Source: Symsagittifera roscoffensis | Lineage: Eukaryota; Xenacoelomorpha; Acoela; Convolutidae | Direction: 5' to 3' | DNA length: 64,000 bases | Assembly (NCBI RefSeq): GCF_963678635.1 | Contig: NC_087070.1 | Location: forward strand, 32,790,695 to 32,854,694 | Shown here: positions 45,559 through 56,332 of the stretch, piece by piece | How positions within the stretch are numbered: position 1 is the first letter of the stretch | Layout: every line of letters starts with the position of its first letter | The notes under the pieces: generated by a model | Told to the model about the DNA's origin: nothing | Databases searched by the model: none | The model's input: only the letters and a program-made list of their open reading frames with translations | Made by a program: the position numbers and the translations under genes

Positions 45559-45808
45559 CGTCCAGACAATTCGGCCACAGACAAATCAGCCAATTTGAAA
45601 TTCAGACAATTCAGCCAAAATTATGCAGACAATTCAGCCGGCGACCTTAAACCGAGAAATAACTCCAATTCCAATTTTTTTGTCTTCCGAATCTAGGGTT
45701 TTGTAAAACTGGCTGAATTGTCTCAGGAAGATTTGTCTGTATATTTCTGGCTGAATTGTCTGAATTTCAAATTGGCTGAATTGTCTTTGGCCGAATTGTC
45801 TGTGCGCC
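45559..45808. repeat. Palindromic repeat (cagacaattcagcca), copy 1
   Basis: Arms of about 55 bp (45559-45614 and 45752-45808) are inverted copies, each built from the subunit 'cagacaattcagccaa'. This is the structure of a foldback or MITE. Copy 2 at 48163-48549 has the same arms plus about 140 bp of extra internal sequence. Confidence 0.8.
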
Positions 45809-46098
45809 ACTTTACTCAAGTGATAAACAAACGCAAACACAATAAACACATTATGATTGAGTCTTCTTTCGAGTTCACAGTTTCATCTAAAAACAAGCCA
45901 ATTCCTATAGCGTCCGGCCATGAATTTTATTTCAAGCGAAAAAATAAGTTTACTGAAAACTGGATTTGCTCAAAATATCAAACACATAAATGTCGAGCAA
46001 CTGCAATTACTGAAAATAACGAATTAATCGAGACGAGTTGCCAGTGCGGTTTTGCCAATTACCAACAATTTGGCTACTCAGTTTGCTCTCCAAAGTAA
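45718..46098 (+). pseudogene. FLYWCH zinc-finger fragment, copy 1
   Basis: 126-codon frame. The first 40 residues are translation of the palindrome (repeated LAELS) and are not ancestral protein. From about residue 45 it reads FEFTVSSKNKPIPIASGHEF, YFKRKNKFTENWICSKYQTH and KCRATAITENNELIE: the F/Y, L/I, Y-x-F, W-x-C, C-R-A and T pattern of a FLYWCH finger, a DNA-binding domain often fused to MULE transposases. The final H-x-H is replaced by CQCG, so zinc binding is doubtful. The following sequence is broken. Confidence 0.6.
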
Positions 46099-47146
46099 AG
46101 ACAAACTGATCCGAACGGCTGCTCGCACTCGTAAGCAGCTAGATGTAAATATGCCGCCCATCCCCGTGGGGTAGCCTGCAAAAAGAAGCTTCCGTACAAA
46201 AACTCAATTTTCTTGATGCATCGAGTAGCCATAAATTCACAAAAAAGAAAAACTATCGAGTTTTAAATGAAAGAGTACAAAACATAATGTCCGTTTACGA
46301 AGACAAAACTGATCTGTACTTTTTCAGAGCGTTATCTAGTTTGTGCTAAACCATTGAAAATTTTATTTCTTTTTTGTTTATTCTTTCGTAATATTAAAAT
46401 TCAAATTTTAATCCTACTGAAATTTATGTCCGCTTTTTTTGAAAAGACGTTTCCTTGCAGACTCCCGGAAACGTAACTAAACGCAAGAACATGACTCGTG
46501 CCTTAGCAATTTACTCCCAGGACAATCGCCCTTATTTTCGGGATGCTAGTTTGGGACTACGGGCTGGCAAACCCTTTAGCTTTGCGTTTATGTGCCAACA
46601 GTTCAAAAAAAGCTGACAAATCGATCAGGTCATAAGTTTAAGTTCGAGAATGATTCTAAAAATAATGATTTTAAGGCTTTTGGCATTAGTTAAACCTTTT
46701 TTAAATTTCTATACCGGCTGAAAATGTCTAGAAAATCAGGCCATTTTAGTCATAGGACGTCTAATTATTTGCGGGCTTTTGAAGTTCATTGAACTATTGC
46801 TTGTTTTTGGTTCATTTTGGAAGGATTCATTGAAAATATTGGCAAAGCCATTTCATTTTGGTTTGAAACGGTTCATTGAAATCATTTGCAAGGTCATTTC
46901 TTTTCAAAGTTTACGCAAATTAAGTAGCGCAAATTTGTCTGGCTTTAAATGGCAAAAATTTCTCTCGTTTAATTCTTTGATGGTTACCGAAATCCCCTTT
47001 GAAGTAAGTTTTCTTTTCATTTTGGATTAAAACGGTGTTAAGTCATAGAAATAGTTTTAAAATGTAGCGATGTTTAATTGCTAAGACAACAAAAGTAGGG
47101 AGTGAAATTGTAGGGTGTTAAGTTGTTTAGAGTTAAAAGGGGGAAC

Positions 47147-47739
47147 CGTTTTTGATATTTGATCTTTTCGAGCTAATAAGGTGAACTTGCTGTTCAGGCT
47201 TACAATAGCTTATATAAGCTTAAATTAAAGCCGTGAAAACTTATTGGAGCTGTTTTAATGGTGTAAAATTAGCGCCAAAACATTTCTGCGTATATTAGGA
47301 TTTTATTGGATTTGTTTTTCTTATCATTTTTCTTCAAAAACTGTTGTCCAGTTTGCCTATCTTCCTACGATTGTAGAATATGCCTAAGTATTTTGAGTTT
47401 TTGTTATCAAGGATTCGGCTCAGTTGTTGTTGGCTCAGTTGCTTCATCTATTCATTGATCTCATCGGGCGATATCCGGTAGTAATCATTTTTTGTTCTGG
47501 CCATTGAAAATGGGGACGAACTTTGTATTCGGCTGTGTTTTAGTTTTTTATTCCGACCATTTTTGGTTCCGATGGTTTTTTTCTTTTTGTTTTCCACGCA
47601 AAATGAGGTACCGCAAATAATCATTAGAATGGGTCGAGTAATAGATCATATTTAAGCCATTTCAGTCGTGATTCGAACAACGCTATAGTTTTTTGGAAAC
47701 AAATATCAGTGCTGAGAAAAACCGGTTTGAAGTTTTTGA
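47147..47739. other. Spacer between the two FLYWCH repeats
   Basis: 593 bp without gene or recognised repeat. Not shared with the flanks of copy 2. Confidence 0.45.
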
Positions 47740-48162
47740 GGTGTCCTACAATTTAATGACATACAATTTAACATCGTACATTTTAAAACTTAGTCATTTC
47801 ACTGCTAAACAATTTAAATCGACAACAATATAACTCCTATTTTCCAGTTTAGCACAGTACATTTTAATACCTAGTCATTTCACTATTAAAATTAATGCTT
47901 TATGAATTCCACCAAAGTTAATCCTGCAATTAACACACGCACCATAATGAAAAACTTTGTTTATCTTAGTTATACATGCTAAAAGGAGGCTTCCTAATTT
48001 ACTTAAGACTCTTATCTACAGTTTTGTAATTTATTTTCAATTAGACTTTTCGCTAAACTTTTATGATTACTAAAAAAGCTGCTTGTGCTAATTCAAAACA
48101 ATTTGCCGTAAAAATTCTGACAAAAATTAAATTCTGACAGGCACTTTATACTTTACTCCGCG

Positions 48163-48549
48163 TCCAGACAATTCGGCCACAGACAATTCAGCCAATTTGA
48201 AATTAGAACAATTCAGCCAAAATTATGCAGACAATTCAGCCAAAGACAATTCAACCAATAATTGTGACCGCCGCAGTCGCGCCAACGTGTTGCGAGCTTG
48301 CCAACAGAGGGTAGGACTCTATACGAAATTTAGAACCGGTTATCGCCGCGAAGCGGCGACGCGCGCGTAGCGCGCCCACCGGCGACCTTAAACCGAGAAA
48401 TAACTCCAATTCCACATTTTTTTCTTCCGAATCTAGGGTTTTGTAAAACTGGCTGAATTGTCTCAGGAAGATTTGTCTGTATATTTCTGGCTGAATTGTC
48501 TGAATTTCAAATTGGCTGAATTGTCTTTGGCCGAATTGTCTGTGCGCCA
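48163..48549. repeat. Palindromic repeat, copy 2, with GC-rich insert
   Basis: Same arms as 45559-45808. The middle (about 48240-48381) adds more 'gacaattcaacca' subunits and a GC-rich stretch with two short hairpins that is out of line with the surrounding base composition. Confidence 0.75.
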
Positions 48550-48838
48550 CTTTACTCAAGTGATAAACAAACGCAAACACAATAAACACATTATGATTGA
48601 GTCTTCTTTCGAGTTCACAGTTTCATCTAAAAACAAGCCAATTCTTATAGCGTCCGGCCATGAATTTTATTTCAAGCGAAAAAATAAGTTTAATGAAAAC
48701 TGGATTTGCTCAAAATATCAAACACATAAATGTCGAGCAACTGCCATTACTGAAAATAACGAATTAATCGAGACGAGTTGCCAGTGCGGTTTTGCCAATT
48801 ACCAACAATTTGGCTACTCAGTTTGCTCTCCAAAGTAA
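48458..48838 (+). pseudogene. FLYWCH zinc-finger fragment, copy 2
   Basis: Same 126-codon frame as 45718-46098, with a couple of substitutions (P-I to L-I; T to N). The last zinc ligands are altered in the same way, so the loss preceded duplication. Confidence 0.6.
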
Positions 48839-49892
48839 AGACAAACTGATCCGAACGGCTGCTCGCACTCGTAAGCAGCTAGATGTAAATATGCCGCCCA
48901 TCCCCGTGGGGTAGCCTGCAAAAAGAAGCTTCCGTACAAAAACTGAACTTTTTTGATGCATCGAGTGGCCATAAATTCCCAAAAAAGAAAAAGTATCGAG
49001 TTTTAAATGAAAGAGTACAAAACATAATGTCCGTTTACGAAGACAAAACTGATCTGTACTTTTTCAGAGCGTTATCTAGTTTGTGCTAAACCATTGTAAA
49101 TTTTATTTCATTTTTGTTTATTCTTTCGTATTATTAAAATTCTAATTTTAATCCTACTGAAATTTATGTCAGCTTTTTTTGAAAAGACGTTTCCTTGCAG
49201 ACTCCCGGAAACGTAACTAAACGCAAGAACATGACTCGTGCCTTAGCAATTTACTCCCAGGACAATCGCCCTTATTTTCGGGATGCTAGGTTGGGACTAC
49301 GGACTGGCAAACCCTTTAACTTTGCGTTTATGTGCCAACAGTTCAAAAAAAGCTGACAAATCGATCAGGTCATAAGTTTAAGTTCGAGAATGATTCTAAA
49401 AATAATGATTTTAAGGCTTTTGGCATTGGTTAAACCTTTTTAAAATTTCTATACGTGCTGAAAATGTCTAGAAAATCAGGCCATATTAGTCAAAGGACGT
49501 CTAATTATTTGCGGGCTTTTGAAGTTCATTGAACTATTGCTTGTTTTTGGTTCATTTTGGAATGATTCATTGAAAATATTGGCAAGGCCATTTCATTTTG
49601 GTTTGAAATGTTTCATTGAAATCATTTGCAAGGTCATTTCTATTCAAAACTTACGCGAATTAAGTAGCGCAAATTTGTCTGGCTTTAAATGGCAAAAATT
49701 TCTCTCGTTTAATTCTTTGATGGCTACCGAAATCCCCTTTGAAGTAAGTTTTCTTTTCATTTTGGATTAAAACGGTGTTAAGTCATAGAAATGCTTTTAA
49801 AATGTAGCAATGTTAATTTGCTTAGGCAACAAAATGTGGGGAGTGAAATTGTAGGGTGTTAAGTTGTTTAGAGTTAAAAAGGGGGGAACCCT

Positions 49893-50445
49893 TTACTTTT
49901 TCTCGCGGACCTCAACCCGGGTTGAATTGGTGCATATACAAAACAGTCCCATGCAAAACAGTCCCATACAAAAGAGTCCAAAACATCAAAAAAAGGTTCT
50001 AAAAAACAGTCCCATACAAAACAGTTGAACCCTTTGTTGTACCCTAGATATACCCGTTATCATATTTACCCAAATTTCAACTTTTTTCGGAAAATTGGAA
50101 AAATGTTTGTGCCGCCGGAGATTCGATCCTTTGCTCTCTAGAGTTTGAGACTAACGCTTTAACCACTATACCATTAGTCCTTTGATTTTCATCCGAATTA
50201 TTGTTCCAAATTTGGCTCTTTGATCTTTAATTGCCCCTGTTTGAGTTTTCAAAGCGTAGATCAATTCTGTCGGCGCCAAAAGATCAAGGTCATGAAATTC
50301 AACTGGTTTTGGACTGTTTTGTATGGGACTGTTTTTTAGAACCTTTTTTTGATCTTTCGGAGTCTTTTGTATGGGACTGTTTTGTATGGGACTGTTTTGT
50401 ATATGCACCAATTCAACCCGGGTTGAGGTCCGCGAGATAAAGTAA
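49893..50445. mobile_element. Inverted-repeat element carrying the tRNA-like unit
   Basis: Terminal inverted repeats of about 130 bp: ctcgcggacctcaacccggg...ttggtgcatatacaaaa at the left and its reverse complement at the right. Each includes the 'cagtcccatacaaaa' minisatellite. The interior (50028-50300) is the SINE-like body with the tRNA-like unit at 50111-50180. It looks like a SINE-like body captured between inverted minisatellite arms. The copy at 44.7-45.1 kb has only one arm. Confidence 0.7.
50111..50180 (-). ncRNA. tRNA-like Pol III promoter unit, copy 2
   Basis: Same A box and B box as 44813-44882 with the same broken stems. It sits centrally in the inverted-repeat element. Confidence 0.5.
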
Positions 50446-50600
50446 AGACTTTGTAAGTCGCGCCGCATACCGTTTACGCGCCGCTTAAGTTCTTCCTGAA
50501 GTCGCGCCGTCAGTCTTTTTTTTAAGTCGCGCAGTCAGTCTTTCTTAAGTCGCGATTTAAGAAAAGACTTAAGCGGCGCGACAAAAGATAAGAAGAAGAA
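50446..50600. repeat. 'agtcgcg' hairpin cluster
   Basis: Repeated short phrases (cttaagtcgcg, gtcagtctttt) in direct and inverted order. The block gccgcttaagttctt...gacttaagcggcgcgac folds back on itself. The phrase 'aaagactttgtaagtcgcgcc' at 50444-50464 occurs reversed at 45107-45134, at the junction of the SINE-like and FLYWCH repeats. Confidence 0.6.
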
Positions 50601-50760
50601 ATTTAGAACTCTTCAGGCAGATCTTAAAACACTTACAACACGGTATTGAAGTTTGGACAAGATGAAATTATAATTCATAAGAAGTTCAAGATAGTAAATG
50701 ATTTTTCATGAAAATAATCGAAAAAAGTGTTTGGTTATTTTCACTGCGTGATTGACAAAA

Positions 50761-51962
50761 TCAGATGCAGGTTTGATGTTTGGAAAACTCGGTTGCCAGA
50801 TTTGCAATACTTTTCGAGTTAGTTTGCCTAAAGCTGATTTCTTTCGATTCCAAAACCTTTTTACATACTTGACAGCGAATTCTGAAATCATTTATCGAAT
50901 CTTTAAACCTCCCAAGAACTTCGAACCTTCGCCGCCATTGGAAATACTCAAAATAAGCTGTTTCATTTTGAAGAAGAAATTTTAAATATGAAGCCAGCTG
51001 CGCCGGATCTTTATAATCTGAAATATGAATAAATGACCCAGGCAGCTTTTTTTGGTAGCTATCCCTCCAACCATTGACAATGGGAATTGCGTAACTCTCT
51101 AAAGCGTTACTGAACTTCTCGGTTATGTAATCGGTACAGTTCGAATTCTCAAATGCAAAATAAAACTTGCATTTTGTGATTGTTTCAACTGCATTTGGCA
51201 ACTTTTTTTGCAGTCGACCATGGTCGATGACTTTGCTTCTGTTAACTTTTGACATGCAATTGTTGACTGCGGAGCCCCACATATTAACTGGTTGGAAAAG
51301 GTTGTTGATTATGACAGTACCCCATTGGAATCGGTCATTATAAGCATGGCACTGTGACACGATCCAACAGAAGGATTTATCTTTTTTGAGCTCTCTATAC
51401 CTTTCGATTATTTTTGACATCTCCAATTCCTTTTTGCGCTCTTGTATATAAAAATATGCGTCAGGAAATGTAGCTTTGGGTGATAACTCAATAGTCCAGT
51501 TGAATAAATTGGCAAAAGGCGATTGCAGGTTAAAATCGAGCCCACTTTTGGTCGACTCTTTTCCTTGAGCGATCCAGATTTGTTTTGGATCTCGCGTGGG
51601 TCGATCTGTTCCCAGCTGTTTCCGGAATCGAGCCAGACCTGGTTTGCCGGAAACCAAAATGGCGTCATAAATCAAATAGTTGCTGACATTTTTATAACCA
51701 TCTCTTGTCAAAAAACAGTCAAAATCCAAGTTACAAATCTTGGAAATATTAACCTTTGATGTCATTTTGGAATACTCGAAATCAAGAATTTGTACCGAAC
51801 TCCTATTGATGCCATGGTTGCGAGTGAACCCGAATCTGATTTTTCCTAGCCGAGGTTTGATCGATAGAACAAAGGCTGGCTTCAACCTAAAATAGGCAAT
51901 ATTTTATGTAGCTATCGGTTTTGCACAAATCCTTATACAAACCTGAACGAATATCGAGTCAT
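50761..51962 (-). CDS. Alpha-1,3-fucosyltransferase (GT10)
   Basis: Type of Golgi enzyme that transfers fucose from GDP-fucose to N-acetylglucosamine of glycans. Exon 2 (51886-50761, 375 codons) is uninterrupted. It has FNWTIELSPKATFPDAY (the F-N-W-T-x-x-x acceptor-side motif, degenerate in the usual YRxDSD part), FCWIVSQCHAYNDR, and FAFENSNCTDYITEKFSNAL, the hallmark GDP-fucose-binding motif of the family, then IPIV and FIHISDYKDPAQLASYL. A 56-bp intron (51942-51887; GTTTGT...TTTTAG) joins it to a short exon with ATG at 51962 (MTRYSFR). The frame is open upstream of that ATG to about 52070 and includes a hydrophobic stretch (FVSLSSVFYAAFCPIYW) that could be the signal anchor, so the true start may be further up. 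Length fits the family. The only intact host-type gene in the window. Confidence 0.85.
51887..51942 (-). other. 56-bp intron of the fucosyltransferase gene
   Basis: Minus-strand TTCAG|GTTTGT...CTATTTTAG|GTTGAAG. Removing it keeps the frame (AG|G gives Arg). Short introns of this size are typical of compact invertebrate genomes. Confidence 0.65.
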
Positions 51963-52079
51963 GTCTAATTGCCAATAAATCGGACAGAAAGCAGCATAGA
52001 AGACAGATGACAGGGACACAAAATAATTGATTTTGGTGGACAAATTAAAAAAAAGTTGGAACTCAAGGAGAGCACCCAC

Positions 52080-52640
52080 CAAAAACTAAGTTTTCTGTTC
52101 TCGACCTTCTAAAAAATCAGAACCGTTTTTTGACTTACTTTCGAGCTTTTTTGGCATGAAAAGTTTAGATGAAAAAGTATTTTTCAGATTGTTTCAGATG
52201 GCTAATTGAATAGTTATATTTCTACTGGTGTGTGAAACAATATTATACCCGGTTTTATCTTTCCAACTTACCAATGGCATTAGCTTATATTACAAGGCCG
52301 CAGTCAAAACTGGATTCCATGGATGACGTGGATTTTCTTCCCTTTATCCAAAGCTCGCCGCGGAACCTATCACAACCTGATTCAACGAAAAGAATACTTC
52401 TATCTTGTAATATCATTGCCAAAGTGAGCAACATAATCGGTATTTTGAAGGCGACAGAGACTACAATACCCACAATCTAATTTTAGAGCTGGAACTAACA
52501 AAAGTGAAGAGAATTGAGCCGCATCGAAAAAATAGAGCGACACCAAACTAGGAGTCGAAGAAACAGTGCGAGCTATTCGTTTAGTAAACAATCTCAGTGG
52601 AAAAATAAATAAATGAGAGTTTTGAAGGATGACAAAGAAA
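52080..52640. other. Upstream region of the fucosyltransferase gene
   Basis: No independent gene. A minus-strand ATG at about 52158 followed by GAAA|GTAAGT (52140) could be a tiny upstream exon, but the reading phase does not fit the acceptor at about 52087, so I do not call it. The rest is anonymous. Confidence 0.35.
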
Positions 52641-53165
52641 CCACAAGATTAAAAACCAGTTTCGAAGAATCAGTGGGAAAAATATGCATTAAAACAAGAC
52701 ATGTTATTAGGGAACATTTTTTTCACGTGTTCCCATTTTTGGTAACTCTTTACCAAAAAATACATTCGATAATTTTAGCATCACATTCATTGATAGAATT
52801 GGTTTATTTCATAAGAATCTATCTTGGTTGACACATTGTGACAGTTGGTTAAACTCAACTGATAATAAAGAGACATAAAAAATAAAGAATCGCTTTTGAA
52901 CCAAATTATTACGTTTTAACAGATCAGGTAAGAAATTTATGTATTCTTTTTGGGCTTCAACTTGGATGATTTCTCAGATCCTATAGAAGATGTGTAAGGG
53001 AGATCCAAAAATTTGAAGCACGTAAAAGTTAGTTAAAGTTTTGCAAATACCACGGATTTTTAAAACATAAAAGAGGATCGTTGCTCATACTTTAAACCTT
53101 GAAGTTTCGAAAATTTTGAACCTTTTCAACTTTGTTTGTAAAATTATTCCCTGTGGGGATCAAAG
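52640..53165 (+). repeat. Dispersed repeat R1, copy
   Basis: Matches 17880-18300 and 53700-53950: acaagacatgtta..., ttttggtaac.cttta..., tttagcatcacattcattgat..., taacagatcaggtaag. Diverged, no coding capacity. It retains a 'cccatttttggtaa' stretch missing from the 16-18 kb copies but present at 53.78 kb. Confidence 0.65.
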
Positions 53166-53574
53166 ATATGACAAAATTGGTGGAACGCCTGGTGTACTAT
53201 GTAAAATCAAAAATATTTGTTATCTCGTCTGCTATTTTTAAACCATCTCCATAAGCCGCATTAAAAAAATTAAATGAAACGTTTGCAGCTCAAAACAATT
53301 TTCAATTGGTTTTTCTTTAGTCAAAAACAATTTTCACCGGTCACACAATGCCAGATTAAAAATCTAATAAACGGAATCATTCAGATCAAATACAGTCGAC
53401 AATGTATCAAAAAAAAGGTTGGAAATGGACGGTACAGAGCACATGAGAACAATAGCAAGTAACGAGAACACAAAAACAACCAAATAATCAAAAATCAACG
53501 CAAAAATTAAATGGGTTAAAATTTGCTGCACAACCCATTTGTTTATTTGTCTATATTTTTTGTTTTTAAAACCA
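53166..53574. other. Spacer between R1 copies
   Basis: No gene was recognised. A/T-rich with runs of A. Confidence 0.4.
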
Positions 53575-53950
53575 TTAGTTTTGTGAAAATTGCAAAACAT
53601 GTTGTTTTGCTTTGTCTTCGTCGATTATCTTCAAAATTTGTTATGAACACTTTTCCGAGATTTATATTAGTGATAAATTAGCTAAATTTAGTTGGTATTA
53701 AAACTTGTTATCAGTTGAACAATTATACATAAAAACAAGATATGTCACTAGGGATAGAAATTAATTTTTTTCACTTGTTTCCATTTTTGGTAACTTTTAC
53801 CAAAAATTACGTTCGATATTTATAGCATCACATTTCTGGATCGGATTCACAAATTTTATGAGAATTTATTTTGCTTGACACTTTGTCACATGTGGTGAAA
53901 CTCAACTGATAAGTTTCGTAAAAACAGTTTCAATTTCGATGACTTCTCAA
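53575..53950 (+). repeat. Dispersed repeat R1, copy
   Basis: Matches 16220-16488 and then continues as in 17958-18010, showing the uninterrupted order of the repeat. That is what proves the 16-18 kb copy is split by an insertion. Confidence 0.7.
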
Positions 53951-53959
53951 ATCATCAAA

Positions 53960-54560
53960 TCCTTCCTCCTTTTCTAAGAAGATCTGTCGGTATTGGATCT
54001 CTGTAGTATATCGTTGGTTTCCAGTATTTTGTAGATCGTTTGGTTTCGTCTGACTCAGATCGTTTCAGACTGATCGTCTGGACTTAATGAAGGTTGTTCT
54101 TCGTTTCCATGCTGCAGTGAAATTTCATCATCTACAGTGTCACTCATTCCATCTGTGGTATTGGTCTTTTGACGGTAAATCGCAATCTAGTTGTCGCTTT
54201 CAAGAACAGTCCGTTCTGATTGATTGCGTTGGATCCAAGATGGATTGGTTCCACGTTGATTCATGAAAGTTGTAGGCTGTGCATTTGTGTCCTCAATTCA
54301 CAATGTCCTTTCGCATGAAGATTTTTTTTTTCAAATGCGTTAAACTTTATGATGGTAGGTTGCATGATTTTTCGTCCAAGAAGAAGTCCTGCTGGTGTCT
54401 TTTCTTTTCAGTTTGGTTTTTTTCTATGCGCTATTGGTACTCGATGGAGAAACGCAAGAAATGACAAATATATTTTTTACCTGAGCCTTCATGGCGTGTT
54501 TAACCGTCTGGACTGCTCTTTTTGGTCTTGCTCTTGGTTGGTAGACTGGTGAATCCTTTT
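53960..54560 (-). pseudogene. Gypsy pol C-terminal tail
   Basis: Broken frames left of the integrase read Gln/Asn/Ser/Glu-rich text (NPSWIQRNQSERT; DDEISLQHGNEEQPS) of the kind found after the integrase core in gypsy polyproteins. Assigned by position and composition only. Confidence 0.45.
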
Positions 54561-55010
54561 TGTAAAATCCCTAAGACTTGCACCATGTTTTGAAGTTTTT
54601 GATCACAAATTCAGGTCCGATGTCAGAGACCAGTTTTTTTGACAGTTAGAGTAGTTTTGTCATTGGTTGCGAATGCTTCGATCCAGCCACTTCCTGCATC
54701 AACAACAACTAGTATGTTTCCTTGCCCTTTGATGTCGGCCGGGCCATTCAGATTCATTCCCATACGTCTGCTTCTGGCCACTTGCAAACTATTTGTCCAA
54801 GCGAAGGTGTGTTCTTTCGATAGATATCGTATCTTCATCTTCTAGTTCTTGGGACATGACAGGCCACCATTAAACCATTCTCAGAGTCCTTTCTGTTGCC
54901 TGAATTCCTGAATGCGTCTTGTGGGCATTGCCCATAACTTGACTTCTAAATATTGGCGGTATTAAAGTTACAACGCCCCTGTAGATGAAGCCGTCTCAAA
55001 ATGTCAATGT
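54560..55010 (-). pseudogene. Gypsy integrase remnant
   Basis: The zinc-region end (AHKTHSGIQATERTLRMV, then WWPVM after a stop) is followed by the core: RRMGMNLNGPADIKGQGNIL with the first catalytic Asp replaced by Asn, VVVDAGSGWIEAF, then VSDIGPEFV with the second Asp (SDNGPEF in relatives). Beyond it SPVYQPRARPKRAVQTVK corresponds to the usual N-G-x-A-E-R-x-V-x-x-x-K block, with the Glu lost. At least two catalytic residues are gone, so it is inactive. Confidence 0.8.
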
Positions 55011-55199
55011 TTCAGCTTCCTTCTTTAAGTGTGACTCAGGTTCTGAAATTCTCTCAAATCAGCGCTCGAAGACATCTTGAAAAATTCGATTTGATTGAAT
55101 GTCACTTTTGATGCCGTTTAGTTTGGTTTTCTGCAATTCTGAAGTTTCCGCTGAAGTTTGATGTAAGTTCTTTTCTTTTGGTGTCTCTTCGTTGAAACG

Positions 55200-55700
55200 A
55201 AGTCTGCTCAGAGCGTCCACTTATGTGACTTGCTCTACCGGCACAAACTTCAACTTAGAGTCGAATCCCATCAACGTAAAATCCATCTGGTTTTTCTCGC
55301 TGATGCTGTTTTCGATATCTCTTCGTCTGGCAAGGTACTGCAAGGGCTTTCGATCTAATTGTAGCGGAACTCACGCCATAGTAAGAACTGCTGCCGCCGA
55401 GTGAACACATACACGATTGTCAAAGCTTCTCGTTGTGTGCTGCACTAGTTGGGCTCAGCCGATGATAGCTTCCTTAAAACGTAGACCACTGGATGTCCTT
55501 TTTGTTGGAGAATCCTCCAGTTGCTTGCTGTGAAGTATCGGTGGCCACATTCACGTCTCTGTCCAGAGAGTAGGGTTCTTCAATTAGTTCTAAGCAGAAT
55601 TCTTTTTGATACTCTGAAAGAACTTGTTGCGTTGGTCCATCCAAAAGAAGTCTTGACTTGGTGGCAAAGTTTAGAATCATTTGTCCGTAGAAGTTTGCCA
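55200..55700 (-). pseudogene. Gypsy RNase H remnant
   Basis: The frame 55680-55474 reads VLSEYQKEFCLELIEEP, then NVATDTSQQATGGFSNKKD, the T-D-x-S start of the RNase H domain. Broken frames continue to about 55200. It connects the leftmost RT unit to the integrase, so the first unit sits in its native context. Confidence 0.75.
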
Positions 55701-55771
55701 GTCCCTAAAATGATTGAAGTTTTCTGTGGTTTGCAGGTATCTTGGTACTACGAACCTTTTCAACAAGCCCA

Positions 55772-56332
55772 TCATGATGCTTGAATCCAATAGCTGAAAA
55801 TGAAAAGCCAGAAAAACAGTTGTGAGAGGTTTTGAGTTTCACTTGGGCTCATTAATAGAAAAAAAACTTTCTTTTCTTTGAGTCGCCCAACGACTGCCGT
55901 CATACAATTTTTGTATTGCTCGCGTGACGTTTTGTAGAGAAGCAGGTCTTCTTCGAAAAAAAAAATCACACCTTTGTCTCCTTTGAATGTGTTTTCGATG
56001 CAGTTTTTAAAGATGGAGGAAGAAATCTTCAACCCGTGAATTAGTCGACGCATCTTGAACATCCTGTTGGGTGTTGATTGTGCACACTTCTCTGGCATCA
56101 ACATCAAGTTCGTTTGATGGTAGACGACTGAGAGGTCAATTTTGTCATAAAAAGCTGCTCCTTGAAGTTGTGGACGTAATGCGTAGTCTTCGTCCATTAC
56201 TTTGCCATTGAGGTAGAAGTGGTAGTCGCAACAAAACCTGAGATCACCATTCTGCATTTGCATTGGACTGGCGATGCATTGGACCGGTGAGTTACTATTG
56301 CATTTGCGACTGGTGATGCATTGGTAATTCAT
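55772..56332 (-). pseudogene. Gypsy RT remnant, unit 1
   Basis: 186-codon frame: SPVQCIASPMQMQNGDLRFC and CDYHFYLNGKVMDEDYALRP (RT fingers, R-F-C-x-D-Y-x-x-L-N), YDKIDLSVVYHQTNL (motif A with its Asp), MRRLIHGLKISSSIFKN (motif B region), then FFFEEDLLLY where Y-x-D-D is expected. The catalytic Asp pair has become E-D. One frameshift is needed before RNase H. The longest open RT frame in the array. Confidence 0.8.

Larger units (their letters stand above)
45139..47146 (+). mobile_element. 2-kb FLYWCH repeat, copy 1 (MULE-like)
   Basis: First of two direct copies (the other at 47740-49890). The ends are imperfect inverted repeats of about 100 bp: left CCTACAATTT..., TTTAACATCGTACATTTT; right, reversed, CCTACAATTT..., TTAAACATCGCTACATTT. 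Inside are a 250-bp palindromic element (45559-45808), a FLYWCH finger frame, and non-coding sequence. Long terminal inverted repeats with a FLYWCH finger suggest a non-autonomous Mutator-like transposon. Confidence 0.65.
47740..49890 (+). mobile_element. 2-kb FLYWCH repeat, copy 2
   Basis: Direct copy of 45139-47146, with about 140 bp extra at 48240-48381. That extra piece holds a GC-rich hairpin run (cgccgcgaagcggcg, then gcgcgcgtagcgcgc). The palindrome therefore appears complete here and deleted in copy 1. Ends match those of copy 1. Immediately followed by the inverted-repeat element at 49893-50445. Confidence 0.65.

Noticed and set aside
46779-47030. 83-codon ORF present in both FLYWCH repeats (46779 and 49519)
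   Set aside because: No domain, several random substitutions between copies, and composition of T-rich non-coding DNA.
51523-51759. Plus-strand ORF within the fucosyltransferase
   Set aside because: Antisense to the GT10 catalytic frame.
52087-52158. Extra upstream exon of the fucosyltransferase (ATG 52158, donor 52140)
   Set aside because: Splicing to the nearest acceptor gives the wrong phase and the alternative includes a stop, so I left it out.
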